This document shows, in pieces, positions 49,051-57,903 of a stretch of DNA of 64,000 nt. The translations under genes were made by a program, and so were the position numbers. The stretch is from Paramicrobacterium sp051513965. Its GTDB lineage: Bacteria > Actinomycetota > Actinomycetes > Actinomycetales > Microbacteriaceae. Position 1 is the first letter of the stretch; each line of letters begins with the position of its first letter. The stretch covers positions 682,001 to 746,000 of the forward strand of contig NZ_CP195847.1 of the NCBI RefSeq assembly GCF_051513965.1, in the 5' to 3' direction. The notes under the pieces were generated by a model that made no database searches, was not told where the DNA came from, and was given only the letters and a program-made list of their open reading frames with translations.

Positions 49051-51723
49051 TCAGCCGGTGTTCTGCAGACCCGCCGCCACTCCATTCACGGAGAGCAGCA
49101 GCAGGTTGCGCGCCTGATCGATGGTCGTCTCGGTCTCCTGCGTCGCCGCGCCACGAAGCGTGCGAAGAGCGCGGAGCTGCAGCAGCGACAGCGCGTCGAC
49201 GTAGGGGCTCCGCAGCCGCACGGCACGCTGAAGCACCTGGCGGTTGTCGAGCAGCTCGCTGCTGCCGGTCGCGATGAGCGTCCACTCGCGGGTGCGCTCC
49301 ATCTCCTCGAGCACCAGCGTCGAGAGGTCTTCGCGGTCGCCGAGCTCGAGGTAGCGGGCCGCGATGCGCGGGTCCGTCTTCGCGAGCGACATGTGCACGT
49401 TGTCGATCATGGTCGTGAACAGCGGCCACTCGCGGTACGCCCGCTGCAACTGCTCGTGGTCGCCCACGGCCTTCAGCGCGGTGCCGAGCCCGAACCAGCC
49501 CGCGAGGTTGATGCGGGCCTGCGACCACGAGAACACCCACGGAATCGCGCGGAGATCCTCGAGGGACTCAACCGAGAGACCTCGACGCGCCGGACGGGAG
49601 CCGAGCGGCAGCAGACCGACCTCCTCCTGAGGGGTGACCTCGGCGAACCAGGGGGCGAAGCCCTCGGCGTGCACGAGCTCGTAGAAGCGCTCGCGGCTCG
49701 CGGCATCCATCTGCTCGGCCATATCGGCGAACGTGTCGGCCGCATTCGCGTTGAGCTCGCCGTTCGACGGACTCGACGCGAGGAGCGTCGCCGACGCGAT
49801 CTGCTCCAGGTGTCGCAGCGCGATCGTCGGGTTTCCGTACTGAGCGAAAATGACCTCGCCCTGCTCGGTGAGCTTGAAGCGACCGTCGACCGACCCGGGC
49901 GGCTGCGAGAGCACGGCCTCGTTGGCGGGTCCGCCGCCGCGACCCATGGCGCCACCGCGACCGTGGAAGAGAGTGAGACGGATGCTGTGACGCTCCGCCC
50001 AGCGGGCGATGGCGTCCTGCGCCTCATAGAGCGTCAGGGTCGCGGAGACCGGTCCGACGTCCTTCGAAGAGTCGGAGTAGCCGAGCATGACCTCGAGGCG
50101 GCGATCGGTCTCGTCGAGGCGCTTCTTGACGTCCGGAAGCTCGATCATCTTCTCGAGGATCTCCGGCGCGTTCTTGAGGTCGTTGAAGGTCTCGAAGAGC
50201 GGAATGACGTCGAGCACGGGCGTCTCGCCCTCGCCGAACGCGTAGCGCGCGAGGCGGTGCACGTTGGCGATGTCGTCCACGTGCTGCGTGAACGAGATGA
50301 TGTACCGTCGCGCAGCATCCACACCGTAACGGCTCTGCAGGACGCCGATCGTGCGGAACACGTCGAGCACCTCATCGGTCATCTCGCTCGGCTGCACGCC
50401 GCGGTCCAGCTCGTCGAGGGCCTGGCGGTGCACCTTCGAGTGCTGGCGGACCTCAAGCTCGGCGAGGTGGAACCCGAAGGTCTCGACCTGCCAGATGAGC
50501 CCCTGCACCTCGCCGTAGGCGCTGCGCTTGTCGCCCGCAGCCACGAGGGAGTCCTGCACGGTGTGCAGCTCGGCGAGCAGCTCCTCGGGGCCGCTGTACG
50601 CGAGGTCGGCGTTGCGTCGACGCGTGGCGGCGATGCGTTCGGCGACCATCAGCACAACGCGGCGGTGCGGCTCGTTGGGGGACCGCGTGGCGATCTCGCT
50701 CGTCAGCTCATCGGCGAGCGAGCGCTGACGTTGCCACAGCTGCAGCAGCTCGGGGCTCGGTGCGGTGTCGCCGGCGTCGAGCGTGAGCATCCTGCCCACA
50801 CGGTTGGCGGCGCGCTCAAGCCCGAGCAGCACATGCTCCGACTGGATCGCCGCGGCCTGCCGGGTGATCTTCGCGGTGACGTTCGGGTTGCCGTCGCGGT
50901 CGGCGCCGATCCACGAGCCGAAGCGCACGAACGAGTGCGAGCGCGGCGGGCGAGTGCCAGCGGCCTTGCCCGTGAGACGGTCGTCGATGAGGCGGTAGAT
51001 GCGCGGCATCGCCTCGAACAGCGTCTGGTCGAAGATGTTCATCGCCGTGCGGACCTCGTCGAGCGGCGTCGGCCGAGTCGAGCGCAGTGGCGCGGTGCGG
51101 AACAGAACGTTGATCTCGGCGAGCAGCTCGCGCTTCGTCTCGGCCTGCACGTTCTCGCCGAGTCGAGGGTCGTCGTTGGTGGCGACGAGCTCGCTGATGC
51201 GGCGAATCGAGGATGCCACGGCACGACGCCTGGCCTCGGTCGGGTGCGCCGTCAGGACGGGGCGGAACTCGAGACCGTCGAGCATCTGCTGTGCGCCGTC
51301 TTCGCCGAGCTCCGAGATGAGGGCATCCATGGTCGACGTGAACGATGCGCCGACGTCTTCGCCCGGCTCCGGGTTGCGCCCCTGCAGAACGCGGACGCGG
51401 TGGCGCTCCTCAGCGAGGTTGACCAGGTGGAAGTAGCACGTAAACGCGCGAGCGACCTCCTCCGCGCGAGCGGGCGAGAACGAGGCGACGAGCTCTTCGG
51501 CCTCTTCAAAGGCCGCGGCGTCTTCGTTCTCGTACGCGGCGATGGTCAGGCCGCGCAGCTTCTCGACGTCGTCGAGGAGGTCCTTTCCGCCGGTCTCGAT
51601 CAGCACTCGGCCCAGCAGTTCGCCGAGAAAGCGAACGTCTGCGCGGAGCGCATCGGGTATCTCCAGCTGACGAGGAGCGTGGATGATCGAGATTGCTGAT
51701 GTGGGGGGATAGGAATCAGTCAT
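49051..51723 (-). CDS. ppc: Phosphoenolpyruvate carboxylase
   Basis: 890 aa. It carboxylates PEP to oxaloacetate, the main anaplerotic reaction. Motifs: VLTAHPTEARRR (active-site His), LGYSDSSKDVGPVSATLTLY, FHGRGGAMGRGGGPANEAVL (glycine loop) and the conserved C-terminus QNTG. Length fits the actinobacterial enzyme. Single-gene unit; ends against the 48.6-49.0 kb intergenic stretch. Confidence 0.97.
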   Translation of the reverse strand: MTDSYPPTSAISIIHAPRQLEIPDALRADVRFLGELLGRVLIETGGKDLLDDVEKLRGLTIAAYENEDAAAFEEAEELVASFSPARAEEVARAFTCYFHLVNLAEERHRVRVLQGRNPEPGEDVGASFTSTMDALISELGEDGAQQMLDGLEFRPVLTAHPTEARRRAVASSIRRISELVATNDDPRLGENVQAETKRELLAEINVLFRTAPLRSTRPTPLDEVRTAMNIFDQTLFEAMPRIYRLIDDRLTGKAAGTRPPRSHSFVRFGSWIGADRDGNPNVTAKITRQAAAIQSEHVLLGLERAANRVGRMLTLDAGDTAPSPELLQLWQRQRSLADELTSEIATRSPNEPHRRVVLMVAERIAATRRRNADLAYSGPEELLAELHTVQDSLVAAGDKRSAYGEVQGLIWQVETFGFHLAELEVRQHSKVHRQALDELDRGVQPSEMTDEVLDVFRTIGVLQSRYGVDAARRYIISFTQHVDDIANVHRLARYAFGEGETPVLDVIPLFETFNDLKNAPEILEKMIELPDVKKRLDETDRRLEVMLGYSDSSKDVGPVSATLTLYEAQDAIARWAERHSIRLTLFHGRGGAMGRGGGPANEAVLSQPPGSVDGRFKLTEQGEVIFAQYGNPTIALRHLEQIASATLLASSPSNGELNANAADTFADMAEQMDAASRERFYELVHAEGFAPWFAEVTPQEEVGLLPLGSRPARRGLSVESLEDLRAIPWVFSWSQARINLAGWFGLGTALKAVGDHEQLQRAYREWPLFTTMIDNVHMSLAKTDPRIAARYLELGDREDLSTLVLEEMERTREWTLIATGSSELLDNRQVLQRAVRLRSPYVDALSLLQLRALRTLRGAATQETETTIDQARNLLLLSVNGVAAGLQNTG

Positions 51724-51819
51724 CGTCTTCCGAGGCTAGCGAGATATTTCCACATCGCGTAATCGACGGTGGGTTTGTGACGGGCGTGCCGAGAGACCAG
51801 AGGTGTGGGATGCCGCGGC

Positions 51820-52995
51820 TCAGAGCGCGCGTCCGGCAGCGTCGGCAGGATGCACCGTGAAGCAGTCCGGCGCGCGGAAGCCCGCCTTCGCGAACGCCGC
51901 TTCGACGGCATCCTTCGTCTCATCGATTCGGTCATGCGCGACGAGCGCGATGGCCGCTCCGCCGAACCCGCCGCCGGTCATTCGGGCACCGACGGCACCG
52001 CACTTCTGCGCGGTCTCCACGGCGAGATCGAGCTCGGGGACGGAGATCTCGAAGTCGTCCCGCATCGACACGTGCGAGGCGTCGAGCAGGTCGCCGATCG
52101 CGCGCGGCCCCTCGGTGCGCAGCGTGCGCACGGTGTCGAGCACGCGCTGGTTCTCGGTGACGATGTGGCGCACGCGGCGGAACGTCTCGTCGTCGAGCTC
52201 ACGCTCGGCGCGCGTGAGGTCGTCGATGTCGAGATCGCGCAGACTCGCGACGCCCATCAGGCGGGCGCCCTTCTCGCACGAGGCACGGCGCTCGGCGTAT
52301 CCACCGGTCGCGTGGGCGTGATCGACGCGCGTGTTCATGACGAGCAGCTCGAGCCCGGCATCCTCGAACCCCAGCTCGATCACCTCGGTGTCGAGGGAGC
52401 GGCAGTCGAGGAAGACCCCGTGATCGCGGCGTCCGAAGAGGGACGCACTCTCGTCCATGATGCCGGTCGGTGCGCCGACGGCCTTGTTCTCGGCGAGCTG
52501 CCCGACGCGGGCGAGCGTCGGAGCGTCGAAGCCGAGCTGCCACTCGTCGTTCAGGGCGACGGCGACGGCGCACATGAGCGCCGCAGACGATGACAGCCCT
52601 GCCCCGGCCGGCACATCGGAGGAGACGTGCGCGTCGAAGCCGGGGACCGTCGACAGGTCGGCGCCGAAGTGCCGCAGCGCCCAGATCACACCGAACGGAT
52701 ACGCTGACCAGCCCTCGAGCGTGCCCGCCGCGAGCTCGTCGACGTCGAGGTCGTCGAGGGAGACCGTCGCCGGGGCATCCGCGAAGTCGCTCGACATGCG
52801 CACGCTGCGGTCATCGCGCGCGCCGACCGCCACGACCGTGTTGCGGTCGATCGCGAACGGAAAGACGAAGCCGTCGTTGTAGTCCGTGTGCTCGCCGATC
52901 AGATTGACGCGGCCGGGCCCCTGCCAGACCCCGTCCGGGGAGCGATCATAGCGCGCGGCGAAGGCATCGGCGGCGACGTGGGGTGAGGTGGTCAT
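51820..52995 (-). CDS. galK: Galactokinase
   Basis: 391 aa from the ATG at 52995, which overlaps the galT stop. GHMP kinase motifs: GRVNLIGEHTDYNDGFVFPF (galactokinase signature), DVPAGAGLSSSAALMCAVAV (ATP-binding loop) and a C-terminal GARMTGGGFGGAAIALV. It phosphorylates galactose at C1. Second gene of galTK. Confidence 0.96.
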   Translation of the reverse strand: MTTSPHVAADAFAARYDRSPDGVWQGPGRVNLIGEHTDYNDGFVFPFAIDRNTVVAVGARDDRSVRMSSDFADAPATVSLDDLDVDELAAGTLEGWSAYPFGVIWALRHFGADLSTVPGFDAHVSSDVPAGAGLSSSAALMCAVAVALNDEWQLGFDAPTLARVGQLAENKAVGAPTGIMDESASLFGRRDHGVFLDCRSLDTEVIELGFEDAGLELLVMNTRVDHAHATGGYAERRASCEKGARLMGVASLRDLDIDDLTRAERELDDETFRRVRHIVTENQRVLDTVRTLRTEGPRAIGDLLDASHVSMRDDFEISVPELDLAVETAQKCGAVGARMTGGGFGGAAIALVAHDRIDETKDAVEAAFAKAGFRAPDCFTVHPADAAGRAL

Positions 52996-54302
52996 CGGTT
53001 CTCCTGAGCAGACGAGGGGGAGGATGCCGCCGGCTCGACGGGCCGTGCGACGTCGGCGCGCTGGATCGCATCGCGCAGGTTCTGGGCCTGTTTCTCGGGC
53101 GGAACGTCGCCGATCCACGCGCCCATCGCGGCTTCGGACCCGGCGAGGTACTTCAGCTTATCGGCGGCCCGGCGCGGCGACGTGAGCTGCAGCATGAGCC
53201 GCACTTCGTCCCGCGCGACGCCCACCGGGGCCTGGTGCCACGCGGCGATGTATGGCGTGGGGGTGTCGTACAGCGCGTCGACGCCGCGCAGCAGGCGCAG
53301 GTACAGCCCCGCGAGCTCGTCGCGCTCCTCGGGCGTCGTCTCGGCGAAGTCGGCGACGTGCCGGTGCGGCAACATGTGCACCTCGATGGGCCAGCGTGCG
53401 GCGAACGGAACGAACGCGCTCCAGTGCTCGCCGCGCAGCAGCATCCTCTCGCTCGACTGCTCGCGCTCGAGGATGTCCTGGAAGAGCGACGGTCCGTAGG
53501 AGTCGATGGCGTCCAGGACGCGCTGCGTCCGCGGCGTGATGTACGGATAGGAATAGATCTGGCCGTGCGGGTGGTGCAGCGTGACGCCGATCTCGACGCC
53601 GCGGTTCTCGAACGGGAACACCTGGCGGACGTTCGGCAGGGCGCTGAGCGCCGCGGTGCGGTCGGCCCACGCCTCGATCACGGTGCGGGCGCGCGTGCGG
53701 CTCAGCGACCCGAACGACCCCTCGCGCTCGGGTGAGAAGCAGACGACCTCGCAGCGGCCGACCGAGGTGCGGGTGCGTTCGAGTCCGATGCGCGTCAGGT
53801 CGTAGAGGCCCCGAGGCTCGTTCTCGTCGCGCAGTGCGGGGCCGAACGAGGGGGAGCGGTTCTCGAACACCGCGACGTCGTACTGACTCGGGACCTCGGA
53901 GGGGTTCGTCGGGCTCTGCGGAGCGAGAGGGTCGAGCTCTGCGGGCGGAAGGAAGGCGCGGTTCTGACGCGCGGCGGCGATCGAGACCCACTCGCCCGTG
54001 AGCGGGTCTTGGCGCATCGTCGCGGTCGCCGGGCGCGGGTCGAGCGTGCGCTCGTCGACGGCGCGCGCGGCGGGCAGGGTGCTGTCCGGGTCGTCGAAGT
54101 AGATGATCTCGCGGCCGTCGGCGAGGCGGTGCGACTGGCGGGTGATGCCGCCCGTCAGGGCCGCCCTGGCGGCTGAGGCCTGGGCTCCGTCGCGCGCGCC
54201 GGCTGATGCGCTGTCGCGCACTCCGGCCGATGCGCTGTCGCGCACTCCGGCCGATGCGCCCACGGCGTCGTCGGGAAGCGCGTTCTGTTCGGTCCCGCTC
54301 AT
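52992..54302 (-). CDS. galT: Galactose-1-phosphate uridylyltransferase with N-terminal repeat extension
   Basis: 436 aa. HIT-superfamily GalT: FENRSPSFGPALRDENEPRG, then the catalytic HPHGQIYSYPYITPRTQ and HMLPHRHVADFAE. It exchanges UMP between UDP-glucose and Gal-1-P. The first 45 or so residues are an unusual repeat, three copies of roughly SASAGVRD, encoded by a near-perfect DNA tandem repeat at 54195-54260. The catalytic part starts around residue 58. A later start inside the frame cannot be excluded. First gene of galTK and divergent from a DeoR regulator. Confidence 0.93.
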   Translation of the reverse strand: MSGTEQNALPDDAVGASAGVRDSASAGVRDSASAGARDGAQASAARAALTGGITRQSHRLADGREIIYFDDPDSTLPAARAVDERTLDPRPATATMRQDPLTGEWVSIAAARQNRAFLPPAELDPLAPQSPTNPSEVPSQYDVAVFENRSPSFGPALRDENEPRGLYDLTRIGLERTRTSVGRCEVVCFSPEREGSFGSLSRTRARTVIEAWADRTAALSALPNVRQVFPFENRGVEIGVTLHHPHGQIYSYPYITPRTQRVLDAIDSYGPSLFQDILEREQSSERMLLRGEHWSAFVPFAARWPIEVHMLPHRHVADFAETTPEERDELAGLYLRLLRGVDALYDTPTPYIAAWHQAPVGVARDEVRLMLQLTSPRRAADKLKYLAGSEAAMGAWIGDVPPEKQAQNLRDAIQRADVARPVEPAASSPSSAQENR

Positions 54303-54585
54303 CTATGTCTCCACCTTCTCTATCCCCGCATGCTCAGCCACCGTCTGTCGCCTCACGTTCTCAGCCACCGTCTGCTTCGCAACCATCCGCACGCACCCGC
54401 TGCTCCCACCCAATCGACACCCACCGCGCTATTTGTTCGGGTTTGCGCTACAGAAATTCCTGTAGCGCAGTGCCGGAACTGTAGCGCTGAGTACGTCCGG
54501 CGGCACGAGAACGCGCGTGCAGCGGCATCCTCGAATCTATCGCTTGCGTATTGATAAGTAAAGATAAGTAAACGAAGATATAGAC
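54303..54585. promoter_or_regulatory. galT/DeoR divergent regulatory region with hairpin (family B, copy 1)
   Basis: Next to the DeoR start is an AT-rich block with two adjacent copies of GATAAGTAAA (54553-54562, 54563-54572) and a third partial GAAGATA, a likely DeoR operator. A hairpin TGCGCTACAG-AAATTC-CTGTAGCGCA lies at 54444-54469; its ends and loop recur at 61709. A 15-bp direct repeat CTCAGCCACCGTCTG is at 54333 and 54360. No gene is seen here. Confidence 0.55.
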
Positions 54586-55374
54586 ATGACGGATGCCGCA
54601 ACACTCCCAGCGGAAGTGCGCCGTTCCCGCATCAGGGAGCGCCTCGAGCAGCGCGGCTACATCCGCGTCGCTGACATCGCCCGCGACTTCGCGATCTCAA
54701 GCGTGACCGCCCGCACCGACCTCGACGCTCTGGTCGAAAGCGGCGCTGCCCGTCGCGTTCACGGCGGTGCTGTGTCGGCATCCACCGCCCCTGAAGCGCC
54801 GGTCGAGCAGACCTCGCAGGCCGACACTGCATCGAAATCCGCGATCGGGCGCCGCGCCGCGGGCCTCATCGACGCCGGCCAGAGCGTCTTTCTCGACGTC
54901 GGATCCACCGCGCTCGCCGTGGCCGAGGCCCTGGTCGACCGCACCGAGCTGCACGATGTCGTCGTCGTGACGAACGGACTCGCGACGGCCCTCGCGCTCG
55001 AACCGGCGATCCCGCGCATCTCGGTGATCGTGACGGGCGGTTCGCTCCGGCCGCTGCAGCACTCGCTCGTGAACCCGATGGCACAGCAGCTGCTCGTGTC
55101 TGTGCACGCCGATGTCGCGATTCTCGGCTGCAACGGAATTGACGTGGATGCCGGCGTGACCAACGTCAACCTCCCGGAAGCCGAGATCAAACGTGCGATG
55201 GTCGAGGCATCCGACCGCGTGATCATCACCGCGGACTCGTCGAAGTTGGCGCGGATCACGGTCGGGCACGTCGCTTTGCTGTCGCAGGTCGACACGATCG
55301 TGACGGATGCCGAGGCAGACCGCGCCGTCGTCGACGAGCTGCGTGCCGCGGGCGCGACCGTCTCCCTGGCCTAG
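54586..55374 (+). CDS. DeoR-family regulator, probable galactose operon repressor
   Basis: 262 aa. The HTH_DeoR domain (about 10-62: EVRRSRIRERLEQRGYIRVA, DIARDFAISSVTARTDLDAL) is followed by a DeoRC sensor domain (VFLDVGSTALAVAEALVD, VIVTGGSLRPLQHSLVNP, AILGCNGIDVDAGVTNVNLP, ADSSKL). Divergent from galT-galK with repeat operators between, so it probably regulates those genes in response to a galactose-derived phosphate. Confidence 0.9.
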   Translation: MTDAATLPAEVRRSRIRERLEQRGYIRVADIARDFAISSVTARTDLDALVESGAARRVHGGAVSASTAPEAPVEQTSQADTASKSAIGRRAAGLIDAGQSVFLDVGSTALAVAEALVDRTELHDVVVVTNGLATALALEPAIPRISVIVTGGSLRPLQHSLVNPMAQQLLVSVHADVAILGCNGIDVDAGVTNVNLPEAEIKRAMVEASDRVIITADSSKLARITVGHVALLSQVDTIVTDAEADRAVVDELRAAGATVSLA

Positions 55375-55511
55375 CGGCTCCGCACCCCCGCGCGTCTGCC
55401 GAACGCATCCGTCTGTCTGCTCAGCGCACCCACCCACCTCGCCCATCCACCGCACCCGTCAGTCTGCCCACCGCGCCCACCCACCGCGCCCACCCGCTCG
55501 CCACGAGCGTC
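55375..55511. repeat. Low-complexity CACCCACCG-rich repeats
   Basis: Degenerate copies of CACCGCGCCCACC and TCTGYYCASCGC words between the DeoR stop and hairpin copy 3. No coding signal. Confidence 0.6.
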
Positions 55512-55566
55512 CAGGTGTACCAGATACCGCTTTCCCATTCTCGGAAAGCGGTATCTGGTACACCTG
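55512..55566. repeat. Hairpin repeat family A, copy 3
   Basis: A 24-bp perfect stem (55512-55535 with 55543-55566), 7-nt loop CATTCTC. The arms equal copy 1 (ACCAGATACC). It lies between two genes on the same strand, 137 bp after the DeoR stop and 68 bp before the hydrolase start. Confidence 0.88.
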
Positions 55567-55634
55567 AAAACAATCCGCCGGCCGAAAACTCCGCAGAAGG
55601 CGCGCGAACTGCGGGAGAGGCGTAGTGTCACCTC

Positions 55635-56435
55635 ATGGAGACCAGCGTTCTCGGTGTCTCCGTCCACTACGCGGAGCACGGTGCCGGAATCCCTCTGGTG
55701 GCACTGCACGGAGCAGGCGTCGATCACAGGGAGCTCGAGGGTGCGCTCGAGCCGATGTTCGCAGACGTCCCCGGAGTTCGCCGCATCTACCCGGACCTTC
55801 CGGGAATGGGCCGCACGACCGCCCCGGAATCAGTCGCGAGCAACGATGACGTGCTCGAGGTCGTTCTCGGTTTCATCGACGCGACCATCGGCGGCGAACC
55901 CTTCCTCCTTCTCGGACACTCCTACGGCGGCTACCTCGCGAGGGCGATCGCGCACCGCCGCCCTGAACTGACGCGCGGGCTGGCGCTGATCTGTCCAGTG
56001 GGGGAGTTCACCGACTCAGTCCCGCAGCACGAGGTTCTCGTGTCAGATCCAGACCTGCTGCGTGTACTCAGCGACACGGATGCCGAAACGTACCGCACGT
56101 ACTTCGTCGTGCAGACGGCCGAGACGTTGAAGCGCTTTCGGGAGCGCGTCGCCGTCTCAAGTGCGCTCGTCGACGAGGACGCTCTCTCCAGGATCTTCTC
56201 CCGCTGGGAGATCTCCGGCGGACCCGACGAGTCGTCGGGCATTGAAGCGCCGACCCTCATCCTCGCCGGCAGGCAGGACGCGACCGCCGGTTTCGCGGGC
56301 CCCGTTCGCATCGCCGCAGACTATCCGCGTGCGACCGTCGCCGTTCTCGACGGTGTTGGGCATGCCTTGCTGCATGAGAATCCGCCGCTTGCGCACGCGC
56401 TCATCATGAACTGGGTCGGGCGTTCCAGGTCATGA
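55635..56435 (+). CDS. Alpha/beta hydrolase
   Basis: 266 aa. Oxyanion region VALHGAGVDHRE, nucleophile elbow GHSYGGYLAR (Ser near residue 94), acid in ILAGRQDATAGF, and the final His in DGVGHALLHENPP. It is a complete hydrolase of the proline iminopeptidase/haloperoxidase-like fold; substrate unknown. No signal peptide, so cytoplasmic. Confidence 0.88.
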   Translation: METSVLGVSVHYAEHGAGIPLVALHGAGVDHRELEGALEPMFADVPGVRRIYPDLPGMGRTTAPESVASNDDVLEVVLGFIDATIGGEPFLLLGHSYGGYLARAIAHRRPELTRGLALICPVGEFTDSVPQHEVLVSDPDLLRVLSDTDAETYRTYFVVQTAETLKRFRERVAVSSALVDEDALSRIFSRWEISGGPDESSGIEAPTLILAGRQDATAGFAGPVRIAADYPRATVAVLDGVGHALLHENPPLAHALIMNWVGRSRS

Positions 56436-56578
56436 GGGATGCCGTGGAGGTGCCCCAACCGCCCGGAGCACGCTGCCCAAGGCATCAGCGCTCGGCATCG
56501 TCTCGGGGTCGGCATCGTCTCGGGGGAGGAGTACCCATCCTGCTCCCGTCGCGCGTGAAATCTGCCTAGGGTGACACC

Positions 56579-56902
56579 ATGAGTCACGCCCAGCCGCCTC
56601 AATACCCCCAGCCGCCTCACGCCGTGCCGCGATACATGCAGAGCCCGCGTCGCCGGATGCACCCTCTGCGCATCTGGGGAATCGTCGCGGTGGTGCTCGG
56701 CGTCCTCCTCGGGCTGGCAGGATGCGTCATCATGGCGATCCCATACGGCCTCTTCATCCTCGGCGGCGGCGGAAATGTCGACGCGTTCAGGGACTTCGCC
56801 GCGAGCTTCACGGCTCCGGGAATGATCGCTCTCGTCATCGGATTCGTTCTGCTGGTGCTGGGAATCGTCGGGATCATCGTCGGAAAGAGCCGTCTCCGGT
56901 AG
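56579..56902 (+). CDS. Small membrane protein, unknown
   Basis: 107 aa. A proline/histidine-rich N-terminus (QPPQYPQPPHAVPRYMQSPR) precedes two transmembrane helices (about 33-58 and 80-102) separated by a short polar loop. Resembles the many small actinobacterial proteins with a P-rich cytoplasmic head; no family recognised. GTGACACC sits just before the ATG with no strong ribosome binding site. Confidence 0.6.
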   Translation: MSHAQPPQYPQPPHAVPRYMQSPRRRMHPLRIWGIVAVVLGVLLGLAGCVIMAIPYGLFILGGGGNVDAFRDFAASFTAPGMIALVIGFVLLVLGIVGIIVGKSRLR

Positions 56903-56970
56903 AGCCGAGCGCTTCTGCGGCGTCATCGTCGCGAAACTTCTTGGCAGCGTCGGTCGCCCCGCATAAGCTG

Positions 56971-57903
56971 ATGGCCGTGCCAGAGCCCGTCATTGAAGCC
57001 CGCAGCCTCGTCAAGAAGTACGGCGACTTCGCCGCCGTCGGAGGAATCTCGTTCGAGGTCGAACCCGGAGAGTCGTTCGGGCTGCTCGGTCCGAATGGGG
57101 CCGGAAAGTCGACGACGATGCGCATGATCGGCGCGGTCTCATCGCGGACGGCTGGGCAGCTCAGCATCCTCGGTCTCGACCCTGACGAGCACGGGCCCGA
57201 GATCCGTTCGCAGCTCGGAGTCGTGCCGCAGGCCGACAACCTCGACGAAGAGCTCCGCGCTCGCGAGAACCTCATCGTCTACGGCCGCTACTTCGGGCTT
57301 CCGCGCAAGCTGGTCGCGCAGCGCGCAGACGAGCTCATGGCCTTCGCGCAGCTCGAAGACAAAGTGAAGTCGAGAGTCGACGATCTCTCCGGAGGCATGA
57401 AGCGCCGCCTGACGATCGCCCGCGCGCTCATCAACGACCCGCGCATCCTCCTGCTCGACGAGCCGACCACCGGTCTCGACCCGCAGGCCCGCCACATTCT
57501 GTGGGACAGGCTGTTCCGCCTCAAGGAGCAGGGCACGACGCTCGTGCTCACCACCCACTACATGGACGAAGCCGAGCAGCTCTGCGATCGTCTTGTCGTG
57601 GTCGACAACGGGCGCATCATGGCGGAGGGGTCTCCGTCGCAGCTGATCCGCCAGTATTCGTCACGTGAGGTGCTCGAGGTGCGCTTCGGCTCGCAGAACA
57701 ACGAAACGGTCGCGCGCCAGCTCGACGGAATCGGCGACCGTGTCGAGGCGCTGCCCGACCGCATCCTGATCTACGCCCACGACGGCGAGGCCGCGCTCGC
57801 CGCCGTCACCGACAGCGGACGCCAACCGATCACCAGCCTTGTTCGGCGATCGAGCCTCGAAGACGTCTTTCTGCGCTTGACCGGTCGGAGCCTGATCGAA
57901 TGA
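56971..57903 (+). CDS. ABC exporter ATP-binding subunit (DrrA/NodI-like)
   Basis: 310 aa from the ATG at 56971 (a GTG two codons later is an alternative). Walker A LLGPNGAGKSTTMR, signature LSGGMKRRLTIA, Walker B ILLLDEPTTGLD, switch His in LTTHYMDEAEQ. The C-terminal 80 residues form the regulatory domain typical of the DrrA/NodI group, which exports drugs, lipids or polyketides. The stop overlaps the first permease start (ATGA), giving a three-gene exporter. Confidence 0.92.
   Translation: MAVPEPVIEARSLVKKYGDFAAVGGISFEVEPGESFGLLGPNGAGKSTTMRMIGAVSSRTAGQLSILGLDPDEHGPEIRSQLGVVPQADNLDEELRARENLIVYGRYFGLPRKLVAQRADELMAFAQLEDKVKSRVDDLSGGMKRRLTIARALINDPRILLLDEPTTGLDPQARHILWDRLFRLKEQGTTLVLTTHYMDEAEQLCDRLVVVDNGRIMAEGSPSQLIRQYSSREVLEVRFGSQNNETVARQLDGIGDRVEALPDRILIYAHDGEAALAAVTDSGRQPITSLVRRSSLEDVFLRLTGRSLIE

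Noticed and set aside
48674..49540. Minus-strand open frame across the DUF402-ppc gap
   Set aside because: R/A/P-rich, overlaps the ppc C-terminus in another frame, no start signal and no family; composition is that of GC-rich noncoding DNA.
49393..51699. 768-codon open frame antisense to ppc
   Set aside because: PEP carboxylase motifs on the minus strand are complete; the antisense product is low-complexity with no recognisable domain.
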